The notes: generated from the letters alone by a model not told the origin. DNA of 7,825 nucleotides from an uncultured Ruminococcus sp. (GCA_902773045.1 CACYDE010000140.1:1-7825), one strand, 5' to 3'; numbered from the stretch's first letter, positions 1 to 6,289 are shown. Made by a program: numbers and translations.

Positions 1-105
1 CAGTAGTTTTGGCGATGGTGGAGTGATGAAAAGTGCCGCTGCTGCTGCAGCTATCGAAACGGTAAGCATAGGTTCGTTTTTTAAAAATTTGAGTATCTTT
101 TTCAT
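1..105 (-). CDS. N-terminal 35 codons of a probable SLC13/citrate-transporter-type permease (partial)
   Basis: Only the first 35 codons are in the window; the gene continues past the left edge. The peptide starts MKKILKFLKNEPML, then has an alanine-rich hydrophobic stretch (about residues 14-27) and a TPPSPKLL segment. A short basic helix, the 'FLKxEPxL' motif, a first membrane segment and a 'PP..' turn resemble the N-terminus of SLC13-family anion permeases of Clostridia, which move dicarboxylates, citrate or other anions across the cytoplasmic membrane. That family call rests on recalled similarity over a short stretch and is tentative. The ATG at 103-105 is supported by an AAAGGAA ribosome binding site (112-118) six bases upstream and by a strong promoter at 151-179. 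It is separated from the operon to its right by a hairpin at 215-242, so it is probably transcribed independently. Confidence 0.6.
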   Translation of the reverse strand, partial: MKKILKFLKNEPMLTVSIAAAAAALFITPPSPKLL

Positions 106-150
106 AAAAAGTTCCTTTGCAGACTTATTATTAGGTCATCGTCTATTATC

Positions 151-179
151 ATTATACCTTTTATTGGTTTGGTTTACAA
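151..179 (-). promoter_or_regulatory. Sigma-A type promoter for the permease gene
   Basis: On the minus strand a -35 TTGTAA (174-179) and a perfect -10 TATAAT (151-156) are separated by exactly 17 bases. Transcription would start near 144, leaving a leader of about 40 bases before the ATG at 105. A perfect 10-bp palindrome, ATATCGATAT (195-204), lies about 16 bp upstream of the -35 and could be a regulator site, though it is AT-rich and may be chance. Confidence 0.75.
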
Positions 180-214
180 GAGCAATAAAAAACAATATCG
201 ATATACATCGCGGA

Positions 215-242
215 AAAGGCAGACCCGAGCCGGTCTGCCTTT
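215..242. terminator. Perfect 11-bp hairpin, probable terminator
   Basis: AAAGGCAGACC (215-225) and GGTCTGCCTTT (232-242) pair perfectly around a 6-base loop. Read on the minus strand the stem ends in TTTT and then CCGCG. Read on the plus strand it ends in TTT and then GATTC. The U-tract is therefore short in both directions. Its place between the end of the central operon and the permease promoter makes it the likely end of the leftward operon. Confidence 0.6.
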
Positions 243-265
243 GATTCATGTTATAACGGGTATTA

Positions 266-297
266 TGTTCCTGTGTTCCGGTGTTCCATTGTTCCAC
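266..297. repeat. Four tandem 8-bp TGTTCCNN repeats
   Basis: TGTTCC occurs at 266, 274, 282 and 290, exactly every 8 bases; the two spacer bases differ each time (TG, GG, AT, AC). On the minus strand this reads as NNGGAACA units, starting just downstream of the stop codon of the fragment at 303-506. This is a short octamer array, possibly length-variable. No coding role is seen. Confidence 0.8.
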
Positions 298-302
298 TTT
301 TT

Positions 303-506
303 CTATACGGTCACAATATCAAAAGGGCGTTTCCGCAGCGTTTCAAGCTCACTGACAAAAGATACATACTGTATAAGGCTTTTCAGATCACCTTTGGAGA
401 TCTGAAAATCGTAGTCGTTGTTTTCGTCTGCGTCGTCTCTCGCCATTAAAATGGGCTGGAAAATGTGCTCCATGCCGTACTTGACCACAACAAGGAGAAT
501 AGCTTT
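303..506 (-). pseudogene. 3' fragment of an unrecognised gene
   Basis: The frame is open from 506 (after a TAA at 507-509) to a TAG at 303-305. The first usable start is a GTG at 488, giving 61 residues; ATG codons at 473 and 446 are also possible. None has a Shine-Dalgarno sequence upstream. The peptide looks like a genuine globular C-terminus: an acidic stretch with DDADEN, then an amphipathic helix (LKSLIQYVSFVSELETL), ending RPFDIVTV. I do not recognise the family. It lies about 75 bases beyond the SIR2 stop with no promoter between. The simplest reading is the remnant of a gene whose 5' part was lost, perhaps when the SIR2 gene arrived. A real small protein translated from a weak start cannot be excluded. 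Confidence 0.4.
380..408. repeat. 10-bp perfect inverted repeat
   Basis: TTTTCAGATC (380-389) and GATCTGAAAA (399-408) form a perfect stem with a 9-base loop, inside the gene fragment. It could form a hairpin in either transcript. No obvious U-tract follows, so it is not called a terminator; function is unknown and chance is possible. Confidence 0.5.
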
Positions 507-581
507 TTAGTGAACTCACATAGTTGTTGGTGGGTAATAACAAACGTGACAGGTCTCTTTTTAAATAATCTATTTATGTTA
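489..581. other. Spacer downstream of the SIR2 gene, no feature seen
   Basis: This short gap lies between the SIR2 stop codon and the gene fragment. I see no promoter, convincing terminator hairpin or ribosome binding site on the minus strand. Transcription from the operon probably runs on to the hairpin at 215-242. Confidence 0.4.
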
Positions 582-1562
582 TCACCTTAAAAGTTTTTCT
601 TCTAATTTGCTTTTTATATCACATAATGCTAATTCATAGAATTTTTTGTATTTTTCTGAATTCTCTTTTTCTATTCTTTTTTTATCTTCTTCGTTACCTT
701 CTTTCTTTTTTATTGTAATTGAAAAATCAATAGTTTCACAGTCAAAGGAACCTAATAGATACTTTTTTACTTTGTTCCCATCAGTTAAAGGATCGTAAAA
801 ATAAATCTTACCAATTCCCTCTGCTTTTTCACGCTTTTTGCGATTTATAAGCCACCACAAATCCATTTCTGAAAAATCTAATCCTTGCCCCAAAATATAA
901 ACATCGCCCAATATAAATGCGTCAAGCCAACTCTTCAGATCAGGATTTTGACCGTTTTTTAAAGTTTTTTGGTAGTAGTTGCCTCTTTTTTCAAAAAAGT
1001 TTATGAATTTCGATAATAGTTTTCCATAATAATAATGTCCAATTATCACACTCTGGTATTTCCTTGCTTCACCATGTATATGCCATATATTATTTGTATA
1101 ACCACCAAATGTAAATTCATAAAATGTATGTAGAAGATATTTTGGCTCCGCTTTTTCAGTAGCTCTACTATGATTCTGATGTGTTTTTAAGATATTATCA
1201 GAAACTGTTTTTACATTTGTGCATGCACTTTCGAGTTCATAACTGTAATTTGTTGTTAAAATATGGTCGAATTTCATATTCAAAAGAGTATGAAGTTTAT
1301 CCATATATTCTTCGTTGTCAATATTGCCATACATTTCCTTATGAAATTCTTTTAATTGTTCATCTACATTATCATCAGTTCTGATAACTATATCCAGCGG
1401 AAATGGAACTGCATGACTATCATAATCTGGTCTGTCAGCCACAACTGTCATTTTATCAAGTAATTGTTCCCAAGAATAGGAGCTATTAGCATAAGCTAAA
1501 TTAATTCCATTCCCAAGTAATAATATTTGAGGCCGCTCATGGCGAGAATATCCATCATTCAT
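582..1562 (-). CDS. SIR2-family protein, putative NAD-consuming immune effector
   Basis: The product (326 aa) is a single SIR2-like Rossmann domain with a charged C-terminal extension. Visible motifs are LLLGNGIN (14-21, nucleotide-binding loop) followed by SW..LL (30-35), LTTNYSYELE (102-111, conserved Asn105), IWHIHGE (159-165, candidate catalytic His163), and LGQGLDFSEMDLWW (224-237). Residues 284-326 are Lys/Glu-rich and helical. In defence proteins such as ThsA, related SIR2 domains hydrolyse NAD when triggered and stop infected cells growing; that role here is inferred from motifs and the TIR neighbour. Start: the frame extends to a GTG at 1574, but that GTG overlaps the GGAGG (1574-1578), so the ATG at 1562, 11 bases downstream, is preferred. 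The gene follows the TIR stop by about 60 bases, with a hairpin between. It is clearly AT-richer than the rest of the operon (13 G+C of 60 at 661-720), suggesting separate acquisition. Confidence 0.85.
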   Translation of the reverse strand: MNDGYSRHERPQILLLGNGINLAYANSSYSWEQLLDKMTVVADRPDYDSHAVPFPLDIVIRTDDNVDEQLKEFHKEMYGNIDNEEYMDKLHTLLNMKFDHILTTNYSYELESACTNVKTVSDNILKTHQNHSRATEKAEPKYLLHTFYEFTFGGYTNNIWHIHGEARKYQSVIIGHYYYGKLLSKFINFFEKRGNYYQKTLKNGQNPDLKSWLDAFILGDVYILGQGLDFSEMDLWWLINRKKREKAEGIGKIYFYDPLTDGNKVKKYLLGSFDCETIDFSITIKKKEGNEEDKKRIEKENSEKYKKFYELALCDIKSKLEEKLLR

Positions 1563-1578
1563 AAAAAAATTCACCTCC

Positions 1579-1610
1579 CACGCAGCCGAAAGTTACCCCT
1601 CGGCGGCGTG
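1579..1610 (-). promoter_or_regulatory. Intercistronic hairpin between the TIR and SIR2 genes
   Basis: CACGCAGCCGA (1579-1589) pairs with TCGGCGGCGTG (1600-1610) with one mismatch and a 10-base loop. In the minus-strand mRNA the 3' arm ends directly against the SIR2 ribosome binding site (GGAGG, 1574-1578), and a run of seven T follows seven bases later. It could act as an mRNA-stabilising or processing hairpin, a partial terminator, or a structure modulating SIR2 translation. It is GC-rich between two AT-rich stretches, so it stands out. Confidence 0.55.
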
Positions 1611-1623
1611 ATTGATATTATTG

Positions 1624-3558
1624 TCAGTTCTTTGCTTCCAGTTCTTTCAGCTCAGCTTCGAGTTTGGCAATCTCTGCTTCAAGCTCCGCTTTCTTCTGTT
1701 CTGTCTTGCTTATCTCGGCGTTAAGGCGGTTGATTTCAGTCTGCGCCGCCTGCGCTTTCTTCTTGCCAAAAAGCTTGCCGGCGTTGGCGTTGTAGATGGA
1801 TTGCTGTTGTTGGAGGTCGGTGCGGTGAGAGGAAATCGTGCGGTGGAGGTCGGAGATTTCGGTGCGTTTTGAAGGGATTGTTCTTTTGAGATTGTTGATT
1901 TGCTGTTTGCGCTGTTGTGCTTCCTGATCTAAGCGTTGGCGTTCTTCTCGCTCTCTTATTTGTTTTGCTTTTTCATGGCATCGCTGTGCAAGTGTAGAGG
2001 AATCATGAAAGTACCCAAGTTTTTCAAAATAACGAGCTGTATTATTAAAATCTTCCTCAGATACTGAAGCGTTCATATAAGACAAAGCTCGTTGATAACG
2101 ATACTCTAGGGCTTTCTCATGACACTGTGCAGCCATATTAACTGAATCATGGTAATTACCAAGTGCTGAAAATTCTTTTGCAGCCGTTTCAAATTGAACA
2201 TCAGTTACAGATGAGATCATTGCTTTCAGTGCTTTCTGATAGAGATTCTCATTTGCATTTTCTCGACATTGTGCTGCAAGTTCTTTGGAATTTTTATAAT
2301 CTGCAATTTCTCCAAAAAGTAACGCAGTGCGCCGAAATTTAATATCCGAATCAGCCTGTTCCATCATACTTAGCGCAAATTGATATTTTGCTTCTATTGC
2401 TTCAGTTTTGGCAACAATTTTAGCTATTTGACCGCAAAAACCAGTAAGCAAAACCTTCTTAGCACCTGACTCCAATAGTTCTTTCAGTTTACCATCAGCA
2501 AACTTCTCTGCCTTTTTATAATTCGGATTATTCAAATAATTATATGTGCATTCTGAAAGATCATCTGCAAAAGGGTACCTCAAATCTATTAACAGCTTGC
2601 AATAATACGCCCACCCGTTCTTTGGGTCAATATCAAGAACCTTTTCGGAGTACTCATCAGCTTTTTCCCAGTTTTCTTCCTCCAAAAACATAAATGCCCG
2701 TTCAAGCAGGGAATTAACAGTCGCATTTTGAGCAGTTTGTTGTAATACAAACGTACTCTGCACAGCCTGACTTTGTAACGGAATGATCTTCCCAATACCC
2801 CTCACAATATCCTGCATAAACCCGACCTTGCCCATGTCCTGCGCCTGCAAGTGCCTGAACTCGCCGGGGATATCGTAAGCGTCAATGTCCTTGTAGCACG
2901 GAATGAGCGTTTTCTTCTTGTCGCTCTTCATCATATCGAGGAATCGCGACCATTCGTTCTTTACCCACACGGCATTGAAATACTCGTAATCCGTGCCGAT
3001 AACAAGCATGACTTTCGCCGAACTCAGCGCCGAGAAAATATACGGCTCGTACTCTTGACCGAGCTTGTCTTCAAGCGTGATACGGGCGAAAAAGACCTTG
3101 TAGCCCTTTTCCGTAAGATTGTCGTAAATATCCTGCGCAAGCACGGAGTCTATCGTGCGCTGACCGTCGTTCGCCGTCTCCTTATAGCAGATAAAAATGT
3201 CGAACGGGTCTTCATTCTTCGCTATTTCGAGTATGCTCTTTTGCAGTCGGTCTATCTCCTTCGCTTCGTCGCGGTAGACCTTACGCGCTACAACGTCGGC
3301 GTACTCCTGCGCCATATCGAAATTGTTGTCATCAAAAATGCTGTCGTAGCTCGTGCGGTGACAGGTGGGAATTTTCTTCGCCGTTGCCGGATCATCTACA
3401 TATTCGATACCGTACTTGCACAGGCACAAGCCCCAGTATGCCTCGGCTTCCTCGGGGAACTCCGAGACGATACTCTCAAACACACCCGCAGCCTTGTCGA
3501 ACTCATTCGCGAAACGCAGACGGTTGAATCGTCCACAAGCGGCAAGTCCGCACCGCAC
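1624..3558 (-). CDS. TIR-domain protein with repeats and C-terminal coiled coil; 5' end damaged
   Basis: The longest open frame gives 644 residues from a GTG at 3558. Residues 11-115 match the helical linker of clostridial zinc-ribbon/TIR proteins (FNRLRFANEFDKAAG, then KYGIEYVDDPAT). The TIR domain is about 116-258: DIFICYKET (120-128, strand A), VFFARITLEDKLG (155-167, BB-loop region), YEPYIFSALSSAK (170-182), where Glu171 aligns with the SARM1 catalytic Glu, and WVKNEWSRFL (198-207). A TPR-like unit follows (284-325), then three repeats of about 47 residues (392-438, 439-486, 487-534; pattern YxxAL..M....F..AA..F..LG.Y.DS..LA.QC.EKA), then a Gln/Glu/Lys-rich coiled coil (535-644). TIR domains of this kind cleave NAD or make cyclic-ADPR signals; activity here is inferred. 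Relatives begin with a CxxCG...CxxCG zinc ribbon. Here that ribbon is broken (see 3541-3594), and the GTG has no ribosome binding site, so the true start and the expression are uncertain. The gene lies between the membrane-protein and SIR2 genes in one operon. Confidence 0.85.
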   Translation of the reverse strand: MRCGLAACGRFNRLRFANEFDKAAGVFESIVSEFPEEAEAYWGLCLCKYGIEYVDDPATAKKIPTCHRTSYDSIFDDNNFDMAQEYADVVARKVYRDEAKEIDRLQKSILEIAKNEDPFDIFICYKETANDGQRTIDSVLAQDIYDNLTEKGYKVFFARITLEDKLGQEYEPYIFSALSSAKVMLVIGTDYEYFNAVWVKNEWSRFLDMMKSDKKKTLIPCYKDIDAYDIPGEFRHLQAQDMGKVGFMQDIVRGIGKIIPLQSQAVQSTFVLQQTAQNATVNSLLERAFMFLEEENWEKADEYSEKVLDIDPKNGWAYYCKLLIDLRYPFADDLSECTYNYLNNPNYKKAEKFADGKLKELLESGAKKVLLTGFCGQIAKIVAKTEAIEAKYQFALSMMEQADSDIKFRRTALLFGEIADYKNSKELAAQCRENANENLYQKALKAMISSVTDVQFETAAKEFSALGNYHDSVNMAAQCHEKALEYRYQRALSYMNASVSEEDFNNTARYFEKLGYFHDSSTLAQRCHEKAKQIREREERQRLDQEAQQRKQQINNLKRTIPSKRTEISDLHRTISSHRTDLQQQQSIYNANAGKLFGKKKAQAAQTEINRLNAEISKTEQKKAELEAEIAKLEAELKELEAKN

Positions 3559-3594
3559 ATTTTACACTTAAAAATTGCAATATTAATTACCTCC
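3541..3594 (-). other. Damaged start of the TIR gene: good RBS, ATT in place of ATG, zinc-ribbon relic
   Basis: A strong GGAGG (3590-3594) is followed, after 8 bases, by ATT at 3579-3581. Reading from there gives (I)AIFKCKMCGADL, the usual N-terminus of zinc-ribbon/TIR proteins with ATT where ATG would be expected. The rest of the ribbon is missing. By about 3530 the family sequence FNRLRFANEF resumes in the -1 frame, and the ribbon frame runs into a stop downstream. Roughly 40 codons appear deleted, with a frame change. The TIR frame itself has a TAA (at 3564-3566) just upstream of its GTG at 3558. A -1 slip in the AAAA run at 3560-3563 would join the two frames, but no strong heptameric slippery site is visible. 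Confidence 0.65.
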
Positions 3595-3602
3595 GCATTA
3601 TA

Positions 3603-4304
3603 TTATTTCTTATTCAGCTTGCAAAGCCTGTTTCGCTCAGCAAGCAAACCCTCGGCTTTTACCGCAAGCGACAGCGCGGTATCCTTCTCACCGTCAACGA
3701 CTGCTCCCTGCAATTCGTCTATACAGGACGAAAGGTCGGCTTCGATATCCTTGAGCGCTTCATTGCTCACAATATCGCTGTACTTGATGTTTTCGGCGAG
3801 CTTTGCAACAGCTTTTCTTACATCTTCGTCTCCGCACTGATTTACAAGCACATTGACCTTAGATTCAATATTGCGCATAAACTTAACATCCTTGACGAGC
3901 TTTTTGTCCTGACGGACTATCTCGTCACGCATGGAGTCCGCGCCAATAAAGCCGACCGCCGCCGCGCCGAGCAGCAGTACATCAAACACAAGCACTACCC
4001 ACACCGGCACATACGCGCCGAGAGCCATAAACACAAGCGACAGAACTGTCTGTGCAATGCAGTACACAACGCTGATACGCGCTATCGGAAAACCGTACAG
4101 CTTGCTGTTGATGTCCTTGCCCTCGTTAAACGCGATATGCATTACAAACGGCTGAACAGCAAGCGAGATCACGCTGAAAATGTATGTCACCCAAAACACC
4201 GCTCTTTTCGGGAACGGCACGGCAAACGCGATAACGCTGAACACAACAAAGATTATCGCCGTCACAATGATTATTCTTTTCTGATTTTTGGTCATGTTAC
4301 TCAT
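3603..4304 (-). CDS. Four-helix membrane protein with cytoplasmic helical domain
   Basis: The product is 233 residues. Four hydrophobic segments are visible at about 11-29, 36-58, 74-96 and 100-121, in two hairpins, with conserved-looking loops (FNEGKDINSKLYGFPIA at 59-75). A soluble region (125-233) is predicted to be helical and highly charged, ending in ERNRLCKLNKK. Proteins of this layout occur beside SPFH/zinc-ribbon genes in Clostridia. In B. subtilis the ydjFGHI operon pairs an SPFH protein (YdjI) with membrane partners, so a membrane anchor for the SPFH protein is a reasonable inference, though I cannot assign a named family. Start: ATG codons lie at 4310, 4304 and 4295. The GGGAG upstream is only two bases from 4310 but seven from 4304, so 4304 is chosen. 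The upstream stop at 4307-4309 is then only two bases away, implying translational coupling. Confidence 0.85.
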   Translation of the reverse strand: MSNMTKNQKRIIIVTAIIFVVFSVIAFAVPFPKRAVFWVTYIFSVISLAVQPFVMHIAFNEGKDINSKLYGFPIARISVVYCIAQTVLSLVFMALGAYVPVWVVLVFDVLLLGAAAVGFIGADSMRDEIVRQDKKLVKDVKFMRNIESKVNVLVNQCGDEDVRKAVAKLAENIKYSDIVSNEALKDIEADLSSCIDELQGAVVDGEKDTALSLAVKAEGLLAERNRLCKLNKK

Positions 4305-4306
4305 TT

Positions 4307-4771
4307 TCATTCTCCCTTTCTATTGCCGCACTCCGGGCAGAATTTTCCGGTTATTCCTTTGTTTCCGCAGGTGCAGTCCCATGTGCTGTTGTCAGGCTTT
4401 CTGCTGCCGCATTCGGGGCAGAATTTTCCGGTTATATTCTTGTTTCCGCATGAGCAATCCCAGGTTTCCTTTTCGGGCTTCTTTGCGCCGCACTCCGAGC
4501 AGAATTTGCCCGTGATACCCTTGTTTCCGCATGAGCAATCCCATGTTTCCTTTTCGGGCTTCTTCGCGCCGCATTCCGAGCAGAACTTTCCCGTTATACC
4601 CTTATTGCCGCAGGTGCAATCCCATGTCTCCTTCGGTTCGGTTTTTTTCGCGCCGCACTCGGTGCAGAATTTGCCTGTGATCCCCTTGTTTCCACACGAG
4701 CAATCCCATGTATTGCTGCCGGTTGAAACCTGTCCGGAAAGAACACTGCCGAATGTCTGGCCCATGTTCAT
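4307..4771 (-). CDS. Tail of five tandem zinc ribbons, in frame with the SPFH gene but after an amber codon
   Basis: The 154 residues consist of a short leader and five near-identical units starting at residues 21, 49, 76, 103 and 130, spaced 28, 27, 27 and 27 residues. Each reads TWDC(S/T)CGNK.ITGKFC..CG, so each has four cysteines (CxC...CxxC) able to bind one zinc. In intact relatives this block is the C-terminus of the SPFH protein, and here it lies in exactly the same frame, ten codons beyond the TAG at 4802-4804. The ATG at 4771 has no ribosome binding site, so independent translation looks weak. The ribbons carry no further stops or frameshifts, so the block was under selection until recently or is still produced by readthrough. 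Such ribbons probably mediate protein or nucleic-acid contacts. Confidence 0.75.
   Translation of the reverse strand: MNMGQTFGSVLSGQVSTGSNTWDCSCGNKGITGKFCTECGAKKTEPKETWDCTCGNKGITGKFCSECGAKKPEKETWDCSCGNKGITGKFCSECGAKKPEKETWDCSCGNKNITGKFCPECGSRKPDNSTWDCTCGNKGITGKFCPECGNRKGE
4310..4711 (-). repeat. Tandem coding repeat, five units of about 81 bp
   Basis: These are the DNA repeats that encode the zinc ribbons. The units are highly similar at nucleotide level, including stretches such as TTTCCGCATGAGCAATCCCA on the plus strand. Unit number could change by slippage or recombination. It is not a CRISPR array: the units are contiguous, coding and without unique spacers. Confidence 0.85.
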
Positions 4772-4801
4772 AGATGTTTCGGCTACTGGATTGAGCGCGT
4801 C

Positions 4802-6289
4802 CTACGTCATGCCTATAACGCTGCCCATCGCGCCGAGGGATATGCCGAGTCCGGCAAGATCGCCAAGACCGTCCATAACTCCACCGCCGGAACCGTTGCC
4901 TGTCAGTCCGTTCTGCATAGCCTCCATGCCGACCATTCGCGCTGTCTCCTGCTGATAGGTGTAGCCCTTCATCTTCATTTCCTCGGCCTCAGCCTGCGCC
5001 TGCATACGGTACTTATCGGCTTCTGCCTGACCCTGCACACGAAGCATCTCGGCTTCTGCTGCCTTCTTGATCTTCATAGCCTCCGCGTCGCCTTGTGCGC
5101 CGATGATCTTCATTTTTGCGGCTGTCTGCGCTTCGACAGTCATTCTTTCCGCTGCTGCCTCGGCTTCCTTTTTCTTGATCTGCTGCTCTCGAACAGACAG
5201 ATACTCCTGCGCGTACTGCTGCTTAAGTCTGCGGAAATTCGGGTCGTCGTCGGGCGTGACGATCCTGTTTATGTAGAATTCGGAAAGCTCCAGACCGTAC
5301 TCCGCAAGCTCGGGCGCGATCTTAGTCTTGACAATATTCGACAGATTGATGAGGTGAGCACCTATTTCGAGGACGTTGATACCGCTCTCCTTGATCGCCT
5401 GTGCGAGACAAGACTTCACCTGTGTCATGACCATAGAACGGAAAACGCCCTTTTTATTTCCCTCTCCGAGAAGCTGAGCCTGCCCAAGACCGCCCGTTGT
5501 TCCGACAACCTTCAATAGAAGCTTTTTGGAATTCGCAACGCGCACATTAAATTCGCCGCTCGCGCCAAGCTCGATATGCATACCGGTTGCCGGGTCAAAC
5601 ATTCTAACCTTCGTGTCCGTACCCCACTTTATGCCCATTTGCGTGGACATATTGACAAAGTACACCTCAGAATGGAAAGTACCCTCGGTGTCTGTAGGAA
5701 GTTTATAGAGATTTTCAAGAAGCGGAAGCTGCTGCGTTTCGAGCGCATAGCGACCGGCGCCGAAAACATCAAGCGCCTGACCGTCCTTGAAGAAAATAGC
5801 CTCCTGACTTTCGTGAACAATTAGCTGCGAGCCGAGGTTAAAATCCTCGATCGGGTGCTTCCAGACGATCGTCTCCGCATCACCCTCGTATTTTATGATG
5901 CTCGCAAGACCATCTTTTTTGATATGCTCCTGAGCGACACGAGCAGGAACATCGTTATCGTAATCGCAGACGGGGCATACAAATCGCTGCGCACCCTTGC
6001 TTGCCGTCAGACGAACACCGCACTGACCGCAGGAGAAATCCTCCATTTTGGAGATATCCGACATCGCGTTTATCTGCTCGTGACAAACGGGGCAGATAGC
6101 CTTATCCGCCTTTGACTGATCAAAAACAACATCGTTGCCGCAGTGAGCGCAGGTACGGCTTGTGAGCTTATCCGTCCGCACGTTGATAACATTTCCGCAG
6201 GTGCAGTTGATCTTCTTTCTTGCAAAAAATCCTGTTTTGGCTTCGGCGAATCTTCCGCAGCTCGGGCACTCTATAACAAACTTTGACAT
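4802..6289 (-). CDS. SPFH-domain protein with three N-terminal zinc ribbons (YdjI-like), ending at an in-frame amber codon
   Basis: The product is 495 residues to the TAG. Residues 1-110 hold three four-cysteine zinc ribbons (Cys8/11/29/31, Cys47/50/66/69, Cys87/90/105/108). An SPFH (stomatin/prohibitin/flotillin) domain spans about 135-345, with family-like stretches VWKHPIEDFNLGSQLIVHE and QALDVFGAGRY. A long Ala/Glu/Lys/Gln coiled coil follows (355-445), then a Gly/Met-rich linker (460-495). SPFH proteins assemble into rings or scaffolds at membranes. B. subtilis YdjI helps recruit a PspA-type protein, and no PspA gene is visible here. Related proteins continue into C-terminal WDCxCG zinc ribbons; here these lie in the same frame after TAG (codon 496), so this is probably a truncated or recoded form of a protein of about 660 residues. 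Start: the frame opens at a TTG at 6304, but the ATG at 6289 sits at proper distance from GGAGG and begins MSKFVIECPSCG, as in relatives. Confidence 0.9.
   Translation of the reverse strand: MSKFVIECPSCGRFAEAKTGFFARKKINCTCGNVINVRTDKLTSRTCAHCGNDVVFDQSKADKAICPVCHEQINAMSDISKMEDFSCGQCGVRLTASKGAQRFVCPVCDYDNDVPARVAQEHIKKDGLASIIKYEGDAETIVWKHPIEDFNLGSQLIVHESQEAIFFKDGQALDVFGAGRYALETQQLPLLENLYKLPTDTEGTFHSEVYFVNMSTQMGIKWGTDTKVRMFDPATGMHIELGASGEFNVRVANSKKLLLKVVGTTGGLGQAQLLGEGNKKGVFRSMVMTQVKSCLAQAIKESGINVLEIGAHLINLSNIVKTKIAPELAEYGLELSEFYINRIVTPDDDPNFRRLKQQYAQEYLSVREQQIKKKEAEAAAERMTVEAQTAAKMKIIGAQGDAEAMKIKKAAEAEMLRVQGQAEADKYRMQAQAEAEEMKMKGYTYQQETARMVGMEAMQNGLTGNGSGGGVMDGLGDLAGLGISLGAMGSVIGMT

Noticed and set aside
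23..244. A plus-strand open frame at the left edge starting MMKSAAAAAAIE
   Set aside because: The minus strand here encodes a permease N-terminus with its own ribosome binding site and promoter. The plus frame overlaps the promoter and terminator and has no such signals.
3560..3581. Programmed -1 frameshifting to join the zinc-ribbon relic to the TIR frame
   Set aside because: Only a short AAAA run is present, without a heptameric slippery site or clear downstream structure, and the joined product would still lack most of the ribbon. Deletion is the simpler explanation.
2851..3840. A long plus-strand open frame (329 codons) opposite the TIR and membrane-protein genes
   Set aside because: It runs antisense to two well-recognised proteins across their boundary, has no family-like motifs and no ribosome binding site. 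It is a shadow of their codon pattern.
4310..4711. A CRISPR-like array of regularly spaced repeats
   Set aside because: The units are contiguous 81-bp coding repeats with no unique spacers, and no cas genes are nearby.
4137..4955. A plus-strand open frame with repeated proline-rich peptides (HSGQNFPVIPLFP-like)
   Set aside because: The apparent repeat is the reverse complement of the zinc-ribbon coding repeats; the cysteine pattern on the minus strand is the real signal.
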